This document shows, one piece after another, positions 1 through 11,463 of a stretch of 64,000 nt of DNA. Location of the stretch: the NCBI GenBank assembly GCA_029255685.2, contig CM055315.2, positions 69,345,681 through 69,409,680 of the forward strand, given 5' to 3'. The notes under the pieces were generated by a model. That model did not search any database, was not told where the DNA came from, and saw nothing but the letters and a program-made list of their open reading frames with translations. Numbering within the stretch: position 1 is the first letter of the stretch; every line of letters begins with the position of its first letter. Both the position numbers and the translations under genes were made by a program. Source of the stretch: Silene conica (lineage: Eukaryota; Streptophyta; Magnoliopsida; Caryophyllales; Caryophyllaceae).

Positions 1-136
1 CTGGTTGTCCCTCGATGGAACGCTTTATCTTATAAAGACATTTGCACTGAAGAGGTCGTACCTTATCAGGCAAATCAACCAACTCCCATACGTCATATTT
101 GTACATGGAGTTCATTTCGGATTGCATGGCAGTAAG

Positions 137-1756
137 TCATAGCTTTGAGTCGGAACAGGTCATGAAACCTTTATAGGTCACGGGTTCGTTACTCTCTAAG
201 AGAAAAACGCTAACTCCGTCAAGTTCCTCGATCATACCGATGTATCTATCTGGAGGAATGAAGTGTCTACCCGACCTTCCGGATTCCTCGGGAATACTGA
301 CTGCAACAGAAGAGGAAGAAACAGTTTCCTCCATTGGTTGCTCAGTAGTATGTTCTTGAACCTCCGACAGATCGAAGATTCTATTACTTGTCTTATTCTC
401 GAGAAACTCTTTCTCTAAGAACTTCGCACTAGCCGCAACAAAAACGCGGTGTTCGGTAGGCGAATAGAAGTAATGACCAAACATTTCTTTTGGATAACCA
501 ATAAAGTATGTCTTGACCGATCGCGGGCCGAGCTTATCCTCGTGTCTCCACTTGACATAAGCCTCGCACCCCCAAACCCGAATAAATGACAAGTTAGGGA
601 CCGTTCCCTTCCATATATCATATGGAGTTTTGTCAACAACTTTAGACGGACTTCGATTAAGTATAAGAGCAGCTGACAATAGAGAAAAGCCCCATAATAA
701 ATTTGGCACAACTGTGTGACTCATCATGGATCGAACCATATCTAATAGTGTTCGATTTCTCCGCTCGGACACACCATTTAACTGTGGTGTTCCAGGTGGA
801 GTTAACTATAGTACAATACCACAGTCTTTAAGGTGTTGATCAAACTCACTCGAAAGATACTCACCACCAGGATCTAATCGTAGTACTTTAATCTTTCTAT
901 CCAATTAGTTTTCAACCTTCGCCTGGAATTCCTTGAACTTTTCAAAGGATTCACTTTTATGCTTCATTAAGTAGGCATATCCTTATCTACTTAAATCATC
1001 CGTGAAAGTGATGAAATATCTATAGCCGTCTCGCGCGGTGATTGACATAGGTCCACATACATTTGTATTTACGAGGCCTAATAGGTCAGCAGCGCGCATT
1101 CCAACACCTTTAAAGGAAATACGAGTCATTTAGCATATGAGACATGATGCACATGTGCCAAATGATTCATAATCAAATGGAGATATAGCGTCATTATGTA
1201 TTAGCTGCTTTACACGTTTCTCATTTATGTGTCCCATACGACAGTGCCATAGATATGTTCGGTCTTTGTCACCAACCTTTAGTTTCTTATTATTCATGTG
1301 TAATATTTCAGTCGATTGATATAAGACATATATACCATTCATTGAAACTGCTTTACGATAAACCATTCCATTTAAAGAGAAAATACAGCTATTATCCTTT
1401 ATTAAGAATGAAAGTCCGTCTTTATCGAGTACGGAAACTGAAATAATGTTCTTAGATAAACTGGGTATATAATAACAGTTATACAGATATAACTCGTTTC
1501 TGCTCGGTAGCTGGATCACATATGTTCCCATGGAGGAAGCAACAACTTTTGCTCCATTCCCGGCTCGCAGGTCCACATCACCCATTGCGAGAGGTGTGAT
1601 GTTTTTTAGGCCCTGCAAATGATTACACGGACGAGAACTAGAACCAATATCAAGTACCCAAGTTCCGAAACTTGCATGGTTAATCTTAATCATATGAATA
1701 TAAGATGACATACCAACAGGAGCAACGCGGCCTGCTTTTATGTCCTCACGGTACAC
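137..1756 (-). pseudogene. Copia A pol region: protease/pre-integrase and integrase remnants
   Basis: Two open stretches on the minus strand carry copia pol features. The segment at 1130-1756 has the protease-side text ending in the gag-pre-integrase pattern (LWHCRMGHINEKR, then a CASCLIC zinc-binding pair). The segment at 137-772 has the C-terminal half of the integrase core (LLWGFSLLSAALILNRSPSK, then TPYDIWKG and VWGCEAYVK) and the linker towards reverse transcriptase. The domain order PR-INT matches Ty1/copia. It is a broken fossil and no intact protein is expected. Confidence 0.85.
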
Positions 1757-1915
1757 TGAACAGTTTCGCCTCCAATGCCCAGTCTTTTCGCAATGGTGGC
1801 AATCAATGTTACCGTCTTTGTTCTTTGTCTTGCCTTTTGAGCTACTTGTCTCACCAGACCCACTCTTAAATCCGGCCCTTTTGAATTTAGGAGGCTTAGC
1901 TACTGTTAGCTCTGC

Positions 1916-2635
1916 TTAAGCTTTTCCCTTACCCTTTCCCTTGTTAGCAATCATGAGAACATCTTGCTTCATGCTCCCACTCAATTTAAGATCCTTCTCG
2001 GTCTGTACGAGAAAGGAGTGTAGCTTATGAGGACTTTTCCTCATGTCATTCATGTAATAGTTTGCCCTGAATAAGGAAAAACCGTCGTGAAGTGAATGAA
2101 GCATCCGATCAATGATCACGTTCTCACTGATCTTGCAGTTTAGGGACTCCAATTTCTCGACATTCTCAATCATATTGAGAATGTGTGGGCTAACTGGTTG
2201 GCCCCTTTGAAGTTTCACATCAAAGAAGCGACAGGTGTGCTCATATGAAACGATTCTCGGTGCTTTTGAGAACTCGTTTGTGAGCGTGGTGAAAATCTTA
2301 TTTGCACCATGGGAAATGAAGCGCCTTTGCAAATTGGATTCCATTGCAAAGATGAGTACGTTTTTTATCGCACCCACTTCCATAACGAAATCACTATAGG
2401 CTTGTGATACGTTAGCTCGAGCAGTGGGGCCTGGGTTAGGTGGTAACGGCTCAGTCAAATACTTGAACTTACCAGCAGCTATAGCTGTATTCCGTAATGC
2501 AGCCTCTCAGTCCGCAAAGTTGGACCCATCATTTTTCAGTCGCGTGGACTGATTCATGTGGTCCATAAAAGCCTTAAGCCATGATTCTTTTCTTAGTTTG
2601 ACACTAGGCATAGGGGCATCATGATGACCAGCCAT
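1916..2635 (-). pseudogene. Copia A gag-like region
   Basis: This stretch encodes a copia-type gag polypeptide of the UBN2 class, with text such as KIFTTLTNEFSKAPR and LNMIENVEKLESLNCKISE. A lysine/glycine-rich stretch lies at its C-terminal side, and a CCHC-like region lies just downstream around 1740-1830. The likely initiation codon is the minus-strand ATG at 2635-2633. Copia B at 26023-26640 holds the same region. In an active relative, gag forms the virus-like particle that packages the element's RNA. Here it is a fossil. Confidence 0.8.
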
Positions 2636-2640
2636 AGTAT

Positions 2641-4770
2641 TTGCAGTATTATTGTTTTGTTTAGATGAATTCTACACTGTAAAGAAGAAATTAAAACATA
2701 ATAAGCATACAAACGTTTTGTAAATGTCTAGCAAAAACAGCTTAATGCGATGACTTTAGCATTTATATAATTGATCTTCCTCAAGAACTATATAAACGAT
2801 CCCAACACTCAATTTCAGTAAATTCATAAGCCAACCTCTTGGCTAATTCTACATTTAGAATTCTTGGTCGATAAATTTGTGTAAATTCTATCTTTAGTCC
2901 ACCATAACCACGGGATCGTACGAAGGTCATGATGTTGAGGTAAAATAAGTCAACAACTACTACTTACCCAACGTAGAAGGGGTCATATGGAGAGTAAGGT
3001 CTTATATGCTTGGCGACGAAGAAAGGATTCATAGTAATTTGACTTATAAAAGATTAATCTCAATTTTAGGTTATAGAGGAAGATCTCATCATCTTTAATT
3101 TTAATTCATTTAAGTGAACAAATATCTAGCATGCGAGATTGAATAAACTAAGGTGATGGCTTTAAGAAAAACGTGTGACATCTGTATGTCCACACAGACT
3201 AGCATACATACTATATAAGTCAATTTCCATGCATTCTCAGGTGGTTTGGTTTAGGCGTAAAAATGATGCAAAACATGTGAATGAAAAGCAAACGAAAATA
3301 AAGCAAGTACTAATATGGCCTATCCTACCAAAAAGAACAAAAATATAACTTGGAATCTATTCAGCAATGGACCCTCAAAACTTGTCTTGTCTTGATGTTT
3401 CTTCTTGGTGATGTAGTGGGAGTGAGCAATCCGATCTCTGTCTTGGTCTTCTTTATTACATTTGAAGAATTACATAATTAAATCCTATTGTTACTTTCTA
3501 ATTTCCAAAAACGTAAAAAAAAAATACACAAGGGAGATTCGAGATCTCATAAATACATCACAAATTATGTTTCCTTCATTACGAAAACATAATTTACTAA
3601 GGCCACACTAAGTATCACAAAATACAACTGATTGCAAAAGCGTAAATAAATCCATTCATTCATTCAACAATATAATATATAGAATGCATCATATTAATTA
3701 AATTAATCATTCAAGACATAATTCCGTAATTATGTAGAGTAATTTACCCAAACCACAATTTAACGATTTAAATTATGTGATAATTCCGTAATTAATCTCA
3801 TAATTTTAATCAAACAAATAAACATGTTCATATTATCGTATAATATGAATTAATCCAACATTATTTTAAACCGTTTTAAAATAATTAGGTATCAAAACTA
3901 GTGATCTTTTTCACAACAACATGTATACATTATCCTTATAATGTAACAAGGAAAAAAAACAAGACGAAACTGGCCGGGAAAAAAAAACCACCCGAAATTA
4001 AAAAAAAAAAAAAAAAGAATAAAAATAGGCTGTTCGAAAAAAAAAACACAGTTAATTTTTTTTTTATATACTCCCTCCGATCCAGACAAAAGGTAACATT
4101 TGCTTTATTATCACAGTTATCGAGACACATTTTGTAACGTGAATATCTTTAGTTACACATTATTAAAAATTATAAAATTTGATATTCTTATAGCAATCCT
4201 GACGATAAATCAAACAAGATCCCACATGACTATATTTTGTCTTATAGATTAAGGGTAATATCAAAGATTCTCTACAACCATGAATAGTGTCAAGAAGGAA
4301 CCGTTACCTTTTGTCTGGATTGAAGGGAGTATATATTTTTTTCGTGAATAGTACACCGGACGTGAACAAATGAACTTGAAAAAATAATGTCAGGATGCTA
4401 AAATACAAGATCGATAACATTCAAAATCTAATCCTTATTAGACATTGATATAATCTTAATAATTCAAATAAACCTTTAAGACGAATATCAAGATTATCAT
4501 GGGATCGATTATTTAGCAAATTATTTCATTCAAGAACATTCAAGACGATTCTCTTTTACGTTTTAACTCAATCCTTATTAAATTAAAACATCTACAAATT
4601 TATTATTTTGTCATCTTAACTGATTAATACAACAACAATAATAAATCAAAAAGGAAAACGAAAAACACAAAAAAAATATGCCTCGGCTAGAAAATTGCGA
4701 CGGCGGTTTTTTTTTTTTTTTTTCTTAAAACGTTTATAAAAATCATGCAAAAATAAAATTCGTAAGCCTT
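2641..4770 (-). other. Copia A 5' leader, non-coding
   Basis: This AT-rich leader lies between the primer-binding site and gag. It holds long A/T homopolymers around 4000-4060 and 4700-4722 and the Stowaway MITE at 4071-4329. Small open frames here are homopolymer artefacts. The same leader recurs in copia B, where it is interrupted by the CACTA element at the point matching position 3132. Confidence 0.75.
4071..4329. mobile_element. Stowaway-type MITE in the copia A leader
   Basis: The terminal inverted repeats begin CTCCCTCCGATCCAGACAAA on the left and mirror this on the right (GTCTGGATTGAAGGGAG), with a TA duplication on both sides (4069-4070 and 4330-4331). This matches the Stowaway consensus CTCCCTCCGT of Tc1/mariner MITEs. 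The 259-bp body has no coding capacity. Copia B lacks the element at the matching leader position (around 47500), so it inserted after the two copies separated. Confidence 0.93.
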
Positions 4771-4772
4771 AT

Positions 4773-4784
4773 GCTCTGATACCA
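4773..4784 (-). promoter_or_regulatory. Primer-binding site of copia A
   Basis: Minus-strand TGGTATCAGAGC is complementary to the 3' end of plant initiator-Met tRNA. It lies two bases inside the LTR boundary at 4787, which fixes the element's orientation as minus. Confidence 0.9.
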
Positions 4785-6196
4785 CTTGTGAGAAAATATC
4801 TGTATATATTCTCAATTCTTTATATGCAGGATTATAACAAATTTATAAGGTACGATTTATAGTCAAAAACGAAGAACAATATACAAAGATTGGGATTAAG
4901 AATTAACCTTCTGTCCTTGCAAAGGCCTAAGACCAGATATCAAAACAGATATCCTCCTAATTGTTGCACCCAAGATGTCCAGAGAAATATACTTTCCTGA
5001 GCTAGAAACTGCAAAATTACCTCTAATTTTGTGTAAGATGAAAGCTAGAAAGAGAGAGAGGAGGGAAGTAGTCGTGTAACACGTATGTCATAGGGAGGCG
5101 TGCCAAGAGGTATTTATAGGGGTGGTAGTCGATAGTCAGTGTAACATCCCAATATTTCGGGACTTGGAAGTTTAATGATTTTAGGTTCAAGTTCGTGAAT
5201 TAATTTATATTTCGTAATTTTTGGAAATTCTTCTAAATAACTAATTAATTTATGTGATAATATTTTAAAGGATTTAAAATAAGGTTTCATTTAATTTTAT
5301 AATTTACGTCTTAACAATTTAATTTCATAGTCCGGAAATATTTATATCATCTTAAGTTTATAGTTACTTTAAGTCGCTGTTTTTAGTTTAAACCGTCTTA
5401 AAACTTGTCTTATGGGCCTAACTTGTTAATGGACCCATTTCCCCTCCTTTTCCTCACAAAACCCTAACCCCACCAACTTCTACCTCCCTCCTCCAATTCA
5501 TTTTTCAGATTTGCAAACAACAACAAACACCATTTTTATAAATTTCTCCTTCAATCTTAAAATGCTCATAGAATCTTCGTTTCTTATCCGATTGAGACGA
5601 TTTTCGCGGCCACGAATTCCTCTTCTCGCCCTCCTTCTTTCTAGGTAAGTTTTATCTCATAATATTTTCGTCGAAATTTCGGCCTGCTCTTGTAATTTCG
5701 AAATTCGTGATGTTCTTCGATGTTTGTGTTGTTTTAGACGGTGTTGGTGTTAACCCGGAAGAAGCTTGGTGATTATTGAAGACAATCTCGAAGATTTCAA
5801 AGATTTCGCTAAGTAAAGGTGACGATAATGAGAAAACTCGGCCTTTATGTGTATATTAGCAAGTTTGTTGTGTTCTTATTTTAAGTTTCTGATTTTGTTG
5901 AAGTATAATGCTTAAAGGACTTAGTAACATGATTAGGAATGTTTATTTGTGATGAATTCATGCTTGTTGATATTCATATGCTCATATGTTGTTCTTCTGA
6001 AAATTACAAATTTTGCGACGGATACTTGATATAATCATTTGAGGATTGTTATGGGATTTGTATGCTGTTAGGATAGTAGTATTAGATGTTTATAATGTTG
6101 GGCAAATCATACTTGTAGCAATTATTGAAGATCTTATGTCGATTTGTGAAGTTTAAAAGGGGCTGGAAAATCCCGATTTTAGTGACAGGCTCTCTG

Positions 6197-6558
6197 AGCC
6201 GGTCGACCGGCTGGGAGTGCGTCTTGTGTTTTTGCGATTTTTGAAGTTTTTGGCATTAGGACTGCCAGCCGGCCGACCGGCTGCCTGCCGACCGGCTGGT
6301 AGTCTCTTGTGTAGTATTTGTTTGCGAAGAACATAGGGAAGAAAGGGAGCCCAGCCGGCAGACCGGCCGCCTGCCAGCCGGCTGGGAGTACATGTGGGGA
6401 TGGATACGAGTTTTGCGAAAGCTTAGTTTATGGTTCCCAGCCGGCCGACCGGCTGCCTGCCGACCGGCTGGGAGTCCTTTGTGTTTTGGTTGATTTCATC
6501 AAAGACATAAGCTGAGAGGATCACCAGCCGGCCGACCGGCTGCCTGCCGACCGGCTGG
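6197..6558. repeat. GC-rich dyad series in LARD-1 5' LTR
   Basis: In an AT-rich setting there is one perfect 16-bp palindrome (6197-6212, centred on GTCGAC) and four 35-bp dyads at 6265-6299, 6351-6385, 6437-6471 and 6524-6558. Each 35-bp unit begins CCAGCCGG and ends CCGGCTGG, so its ends pair. The unit starts lie 86, 86 and 87 bp apart. The 3' LTR holds the same series at 12524-12904, with a longer first unit. Open frames over this region are a side effect of the repeats. Confidence 0.9.
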
Positions 6559-6862
6559 GGATCCCGGTAGGCTGTTTTATGGTTTTCGTTCGTAACTTTT
6601 AAACGGTTGATCGGTTTTGTTTGAAACTCGTTTTGTGTACCTTTGATATGTACTTGAGGTCCCCGGAGGATGGGCAACACTATATTGGGTTCGGGAATAG
6701 AGTGAGGATAGAGACCCCCGGTCGGGTAACTGAAAGGGAAACCGGCTCTCCCTCGTCTTTGTTCCCGGGATCAATTAAGTGTTGATTAGAAGTTTAAGAA
6801 GTTAGAACTATAGGTTAGTTTCTACCTTTGGATGTTAGTGGTTACATTGGTTGTCGCGTGGT

Positions 6863-7306
6863 GGGATATGTGTTAAGCTCACCTCTGGACCCACTACGTG
6901 TTTTATATGTCGCGTGACGGGATATGTGTTAAGCTCACCTCTGGACCCGTTACGTGTTTTGCTTGGGCGTGTCAGGATATGTGTTAAGCTCACCTCTGGA
7001 CCTGACACGTGATCGGTTGTCGTACACGGGATATGTGTTAAGCTCACCTATGGACCCGTTGTGCGGTAGCTGCGTATTGGGATATATGTTAAGTTCACCT
7101 CTGGACCCAATACATGTTTGTAGCATTGGGATATGTGTTAAGCTCACCTCTGGACCCTTTGCTTTTGGATGATTATGGATATGTGTTAAGTTCACCTCTG
7201 GACCCTTTTCATGTTGTGTAAAGTTTAGGGATATGTGTTAAGTTCACCTCTGGACCCTTTACTTGAATGGTATGTTGGGATATGTGTTAAGCTCACCTCT
7301 GGACCC
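6863..7306. repeat. Nine-unit hairpin array in LARD-1 5' LTR
   Basis: Nine 30-bp units start at 6863, 6919, 6974, 7028, 7079, 7128, 7176, 7228 and 7277. They share a core that begins GATATGTGTTAAGCTCACC and ends CTCTGGA, bounded in most units by GGG and CCC. The sequence outside the core differs from unit to unit. In the first five units the left and right arms are complementary to each other, allowing G-U pairs and one bulge. The 3' LTR carries eight units at 13209-13604. Confidence 0.9.
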
Positions 7307-7987
7307 GTTGCTAGTGATATGAATGTTTTATCTGCTTGCCTTGATGATGGTACGGTGTCAGATATGCATGATGAGTTATTGATGTTTATTTGATTTATGG
7401 TTAAATCATCCAAGGCATTGGATGACTCTTAGTTCGGTTTCATAAATAGTTGGATTGAAAGACCCCCCACTGGGTAACCAGTAGGGAAACCGGCTCTCCT
7501 TCCTAACGGTTTATGAAGTTGGGTTGAGAGCTATGCATTGGTATCGCATGATAGTATGAGAACAGTTGATGAGATGTTTATGATTCACATGTTTATATAT
7601 GTTGGAGTATTCTGTATTGCTTTATCTGTTTCGTGTTGTCACAAAAGGTGGCTAGGAGAACTCTAGTCACTCCCCACTGATTGTGGCGTACATGTTTACA
7701 TGTATGTAGTTACATGACAGGTGGTTGGCAGAGGGTTGCATGGAGCTAGCGAGCGATGATCCTATTCATCGATTGACTTACACGTTTACGTTAGCTAGAC
7801 TTAGTTTACATTTCAGTTTTGAGTGCCTGTAGGGATGTGCCATCCCAGGCTGATTGTATATTTATTTTACTTTCAGTTTTAGTTTAATTCACCTCGCATG
7901 TTGTTTATACTTAAAAAGTTTTTATTCCGCTGCATTTTTAGTACTTTTGTGTGTTTATATTTCCGCTTTCGCGAGGGGTTTTACAGT

Positions 7988-7999
7988 TGGTATCAGAGC
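7988..7999 (+). promoter_or_regulatory. Primer-binding site of LARD-1
   Basis: TGGTATCAGAGC, two bases after the 5' LTR end, complementary to the initiator-Met tRNA 3' end. It sets plus orientation. Confidence 0.92.
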
Positions 8000-10900
8000 A
8001 TTATTGCTCCCGACGCACTCATGTGACCCCCAACCTTAACTTGACCATATAATTGAATAATGAATGAGAGATGGGGTAGATTTAAGGACTTATATTGTAG
8101 TCTGTTTTGTGATTGCTTTGATTAGGTTCTAACATGTTTGTCGATTGCCATTGATTTTATTTATGTCCTTCAATCGACGAACCGTGGGCTTATCCATTTG
8201 GCGGTGGAGATCGGAGTTTCTACCGAAGATAGAAGATTCGTGCTACTGTTGGGGAATGCTTCTGAGCCTTGAAGATGCTCCTCTTTCTTTGTGCATCACC
8301 TTCTTTGATAACTCTGAATGCACATCATTCTTTAAGAATATTTGTCTATCTTGCTTGAACAGATCTTCATATCTTTTCAGCTTAACCTTGTTGCTTGTTT
8401 TCTTAAGGTGCCCTCTAGGTAATCTTTCCTTTTATTGGATTTGGAGGAACTAGTCTTAGGATAACCGTAAGCTGTGTTATGAGAAATATTGTTATTTGAG
8501 GAATAACTTAAGAGGTATCGAGAGACATGTTTTGGTAATCCAAGGGTCTAGTTGTCTATCCAATTGGGAGAGTAAAAGTGAGTGATAGGATACTTGCTTG
8601 AAGTTTGAGTTGTATACTTAGTATTCGGTGGAACCTAACCTTGAGAACCATGCTTAAATCGTGAAAGTTTGTGGATTGTAGAGTACTGTTAAGGAGTTAG
8701 ATCAGATAATTGAGGATATAGAGCGACCTAGATGAATAGGCTTAAGATGCTAATGATGATGAGTGTATGATGAAGTGAGTTAGTACCTTTGACTTAGGTG
8801 AGTGATTGAGCTGAGAAAGGCTCATTGTGGAGGAATACGAATCATTTGCTATAATAGTAGAATACTCGAAGAGGTTGACTTAAGCTTAGAGGAAGTGAAT
8901 CACTATGTGACCCTAGGTTGCTTAATAAATCTCAGCGTTTATTTATTGAAAAAAAACTTAAGAGAAATTTGAAGTTGCACCACCAGTATGTGGATGGAAT
9001 GAAGTACTTTATTGAGAGATGGAAGTTCAGAAATCTAATGGTTTAAGAATTGTTAATTGGTGGGCAGTAAGGTAAGTAAAGTAAATATAGCCTATAGGGG
9101 CGATGACCCGAAAGTGTTATTGAATTGTCATTTGAGGAACTAGCAGGGATGTCACATATCAAACTTTTGGGAATAGGTAGTTGTAATGATTATATCGTTT
9201 AAAGTTTGGAAGATTAGGGTATATAAATCATAGGAGGAACTTTTCGTGAGAACCGATAATTGAATGAGATTTGGAAAATGAGAAGTGAGAATCCCGCGAG
9301 AATAGTGAGAGACCCGCACCTTGGAAGATTCCGCAATCGTTCTTTTCACGTCGCTTCTCTCCTTTCTTCTCCTTTGCTTCTCCGTCTGCTCTTGGCTTCA
9401 ACTTTGATTGGGGTCCTTAACCTAAAGTTCCTTACCTTGTCATCTCGTTGTTCCTCGAGTCGTTTTCTTAGGACTCTCTCGAAACCTGTATCATGTTTGT
9501 CCCTGAAGTTCGTATCTCATCTCCTCTTTTGTGAGCCTTGTTCCTTTTCATTTAGATTAGTGGCGAGATCGACCTGTTCTTGGGGTAGAGAGACATGCTT
9601 GAGGAATGCTTGGTTCTGCGTTGTCAAGATTTGGTTGAGAGAGTTGGTGAGAATAATGTTCGGGCAATGTTGGACAGTGTGTCGTCTTGAGAGTCCATGT
9701 TAGATGGATTGTGTGTGAGTGATATTTGTAGATTTCTAATCACCATTTGACGATTGGAATAGAATGCTTGAAGTTATAGATGAATTTAGAGGAATGTGCC
9801 TTAGAGAATGATGATGTGGTTAAATTGATGAATTAGGTAAGTTAGTGCTACTTAACCCTGAGGAATTTTTGTAATGCGGAAAATACCACATATTTGAGGA
9901 ACGAGAGTTATTGATAACGGTGTGAGAGTGTTGAGACATTTACGACTTAATTTACGAAGTTGACAGAGTGTTGGACCTGAGGTTACTTGTTGAACCTCAA
10001 CATTTACCTGTTGAGATACTTGAGGAATTGTAAGATGCACCCACTGTTAGGTGAATCGTTTATGATAACTTGTGGGGTAATGGGAGCCGTCGGCTTAATA
10101 GTACTCCATGGTGATCGATGGGTGACCATTGACATTTTTGGTAATCATAGTATAGAGGTTTGCAACTTATAAGTGTTCATAAATATCATTTGAGGAATCT
10201 CAGAATTTGAATAACTAAACCTTATGGAAACTTTAAGAGTGAAAGTGGTTAGTTCTTTGGTGTTTTTCCTTGGGACGTGTATTGTTGGTAAGTGGTTAGA
10301 AACCAGAGGATTTAAGAGTAGTTACCTTAGTAAGGTCTTGAGTTGAATGTTCATGGTGGTAATAAGATTGGGAATTTAGGATGTCGAACCTTGTGGAATA
10401 GGTTAGCTAGAATCGAACTGTTAAAAGTTAAGGTTATAGGTTGATGAATGCAATATTTCGGGTTTCGAGGTTCGGTGTCAGGGTAATAGAATTCTGGTTT
10501 GAAGTGCTGAAAGTGCGTGAACCTTGGTCTGGAGTATGTGTATTAGGCTTCCACCTTGAGTGAGAGACCCTTAACCGTGGTTGAACGGATTTTAGTGTGA
10601 ACTGAGTGAGAGTTTTGGAAACCTTCTGGTTGAGGAATACCTTGTTCGGTGGATGACATAATGGTAAGAGGGATCGTGAAACCATTGAGAGTCTAGAGAT
10701 CACTTGAATTGTCCTTCTTGGGATATATTGGGAATCATTGTGACGGTGCTTGGATTATGGATCGAGTGGTTAGTGACCCCATGTTTAGCAAGAGTTACCG
10801 TTTTTCTTGACCTCTAACCTGGTTGTTTCACTCCTTCGACCCTTCTTCGTGTGTTCTGACAGCTGTGAAACTAGAAACTCTCAATCCTTCGTGTCGAAAG

Positions 10901-11425
10901 TAATCTTTTGGATGTTTCTACCCTCTCGGTGACTGTTTTCGAAATTTGTTCCCATTGTTAACTCTGAAAGTTTGTAGTTTTGGAAAAATCTTAATTGTTT
11001 CGAGAATTTGAAACTGCTCCCTCTTTTGGTGAAGGCGGCCTTTTTGTCGTTGTTGAAATTTTACTCTTTCAAGAATTTGAGGATAAAGGTAAATTTTGAA
11101 GAAAACTTGGTTTTAAGAGCAGAATGTTTTACAACTTTGAGGGATTTCAGCGTTAAATGCCACTGGAACTTGTTATTGGAGACGTCTGATAACCTGTGCT
11201 GTGCTTATCAACACCGAATCCATCTAAATTTTGAATTGTGACTGATTTAAATTTGGGACTTGTCTCAGATTTGGAATGTCGGACTCTTGAATACGTAACG
11301 AGAATCCCAATGTCCATTGACAGAGACTGGTGCCTTAAAATCTTTTTCTTCTGGGAAATTTTTGAAAGAAAAAGTTTTGGGTTACCATAACCCGGTAGTA
11401 CGTTTTGGTAGTTAAAGTTGTTTTC

Positions 11426-11463
11426 AAGTTTCGAGGACGAAACTTTTTGAAAGATGGGGTGAC
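11426..11463 (+). promoter_or_regulatory. Hairpin and polypurine tract of LARD-1
   Basis: AAGTTTCG (11426-11433) pairs with CGAAACTT (11438-11445) around an AGGA loop. The purine-rich GAAAGATGGGG follows immediately and ends next to the 3' LTR start at 11464. The GAGGACGAA text is typical of the region just before the polypurine tract in plant chromovirus-type gypsy elements. LARD-2 has the same arrangement. Confidence 0.75.

Larger units (their letters stand above)
5140..7985 (+). repeat. LARD-1 5' LTR
   Basis: 2846 bp, starting TGTAACATCCC and ending GGGGTTTTACA. It carries a series of GC-rich dyads (6197-6558) and an array of nine hairpin-like units (6863-7306). The second LTR at 11464-14284 repeats the whole block with few substitutions and one fewer array unit. 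Confidence 0.92.
7986..11463 (+). other. LARD-1 internal region, no coding capacity seen
   Basis: 3478 bp between the LTRs. It contains the primer-binding site and, at its right end, a hairpin and purine-rich tract. The longest open frames (about 150 codons) have no retroelement motif and look random. I found no host-gene capture here. Confidence 0.8.

Noticed and set aside
6318-6774. Open frames on both strands over the GC dyads (for example text with PAGRPAACQPAG).
   Set aside because: The frames follow from the GC-rich repeat units, occur on both strands and in both LTRs, and have no start context or known motif.
6863-7306. A CRISPR-like pattern: 30-bp repeats with 18-26-bp variable spacers.
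   Set aside because: It lies inside a plant LTR and is repeated in the other LTR. The 'spacers' are complementary arms of neighbouring cores rather than foreign sequence, and there are no cas genes.
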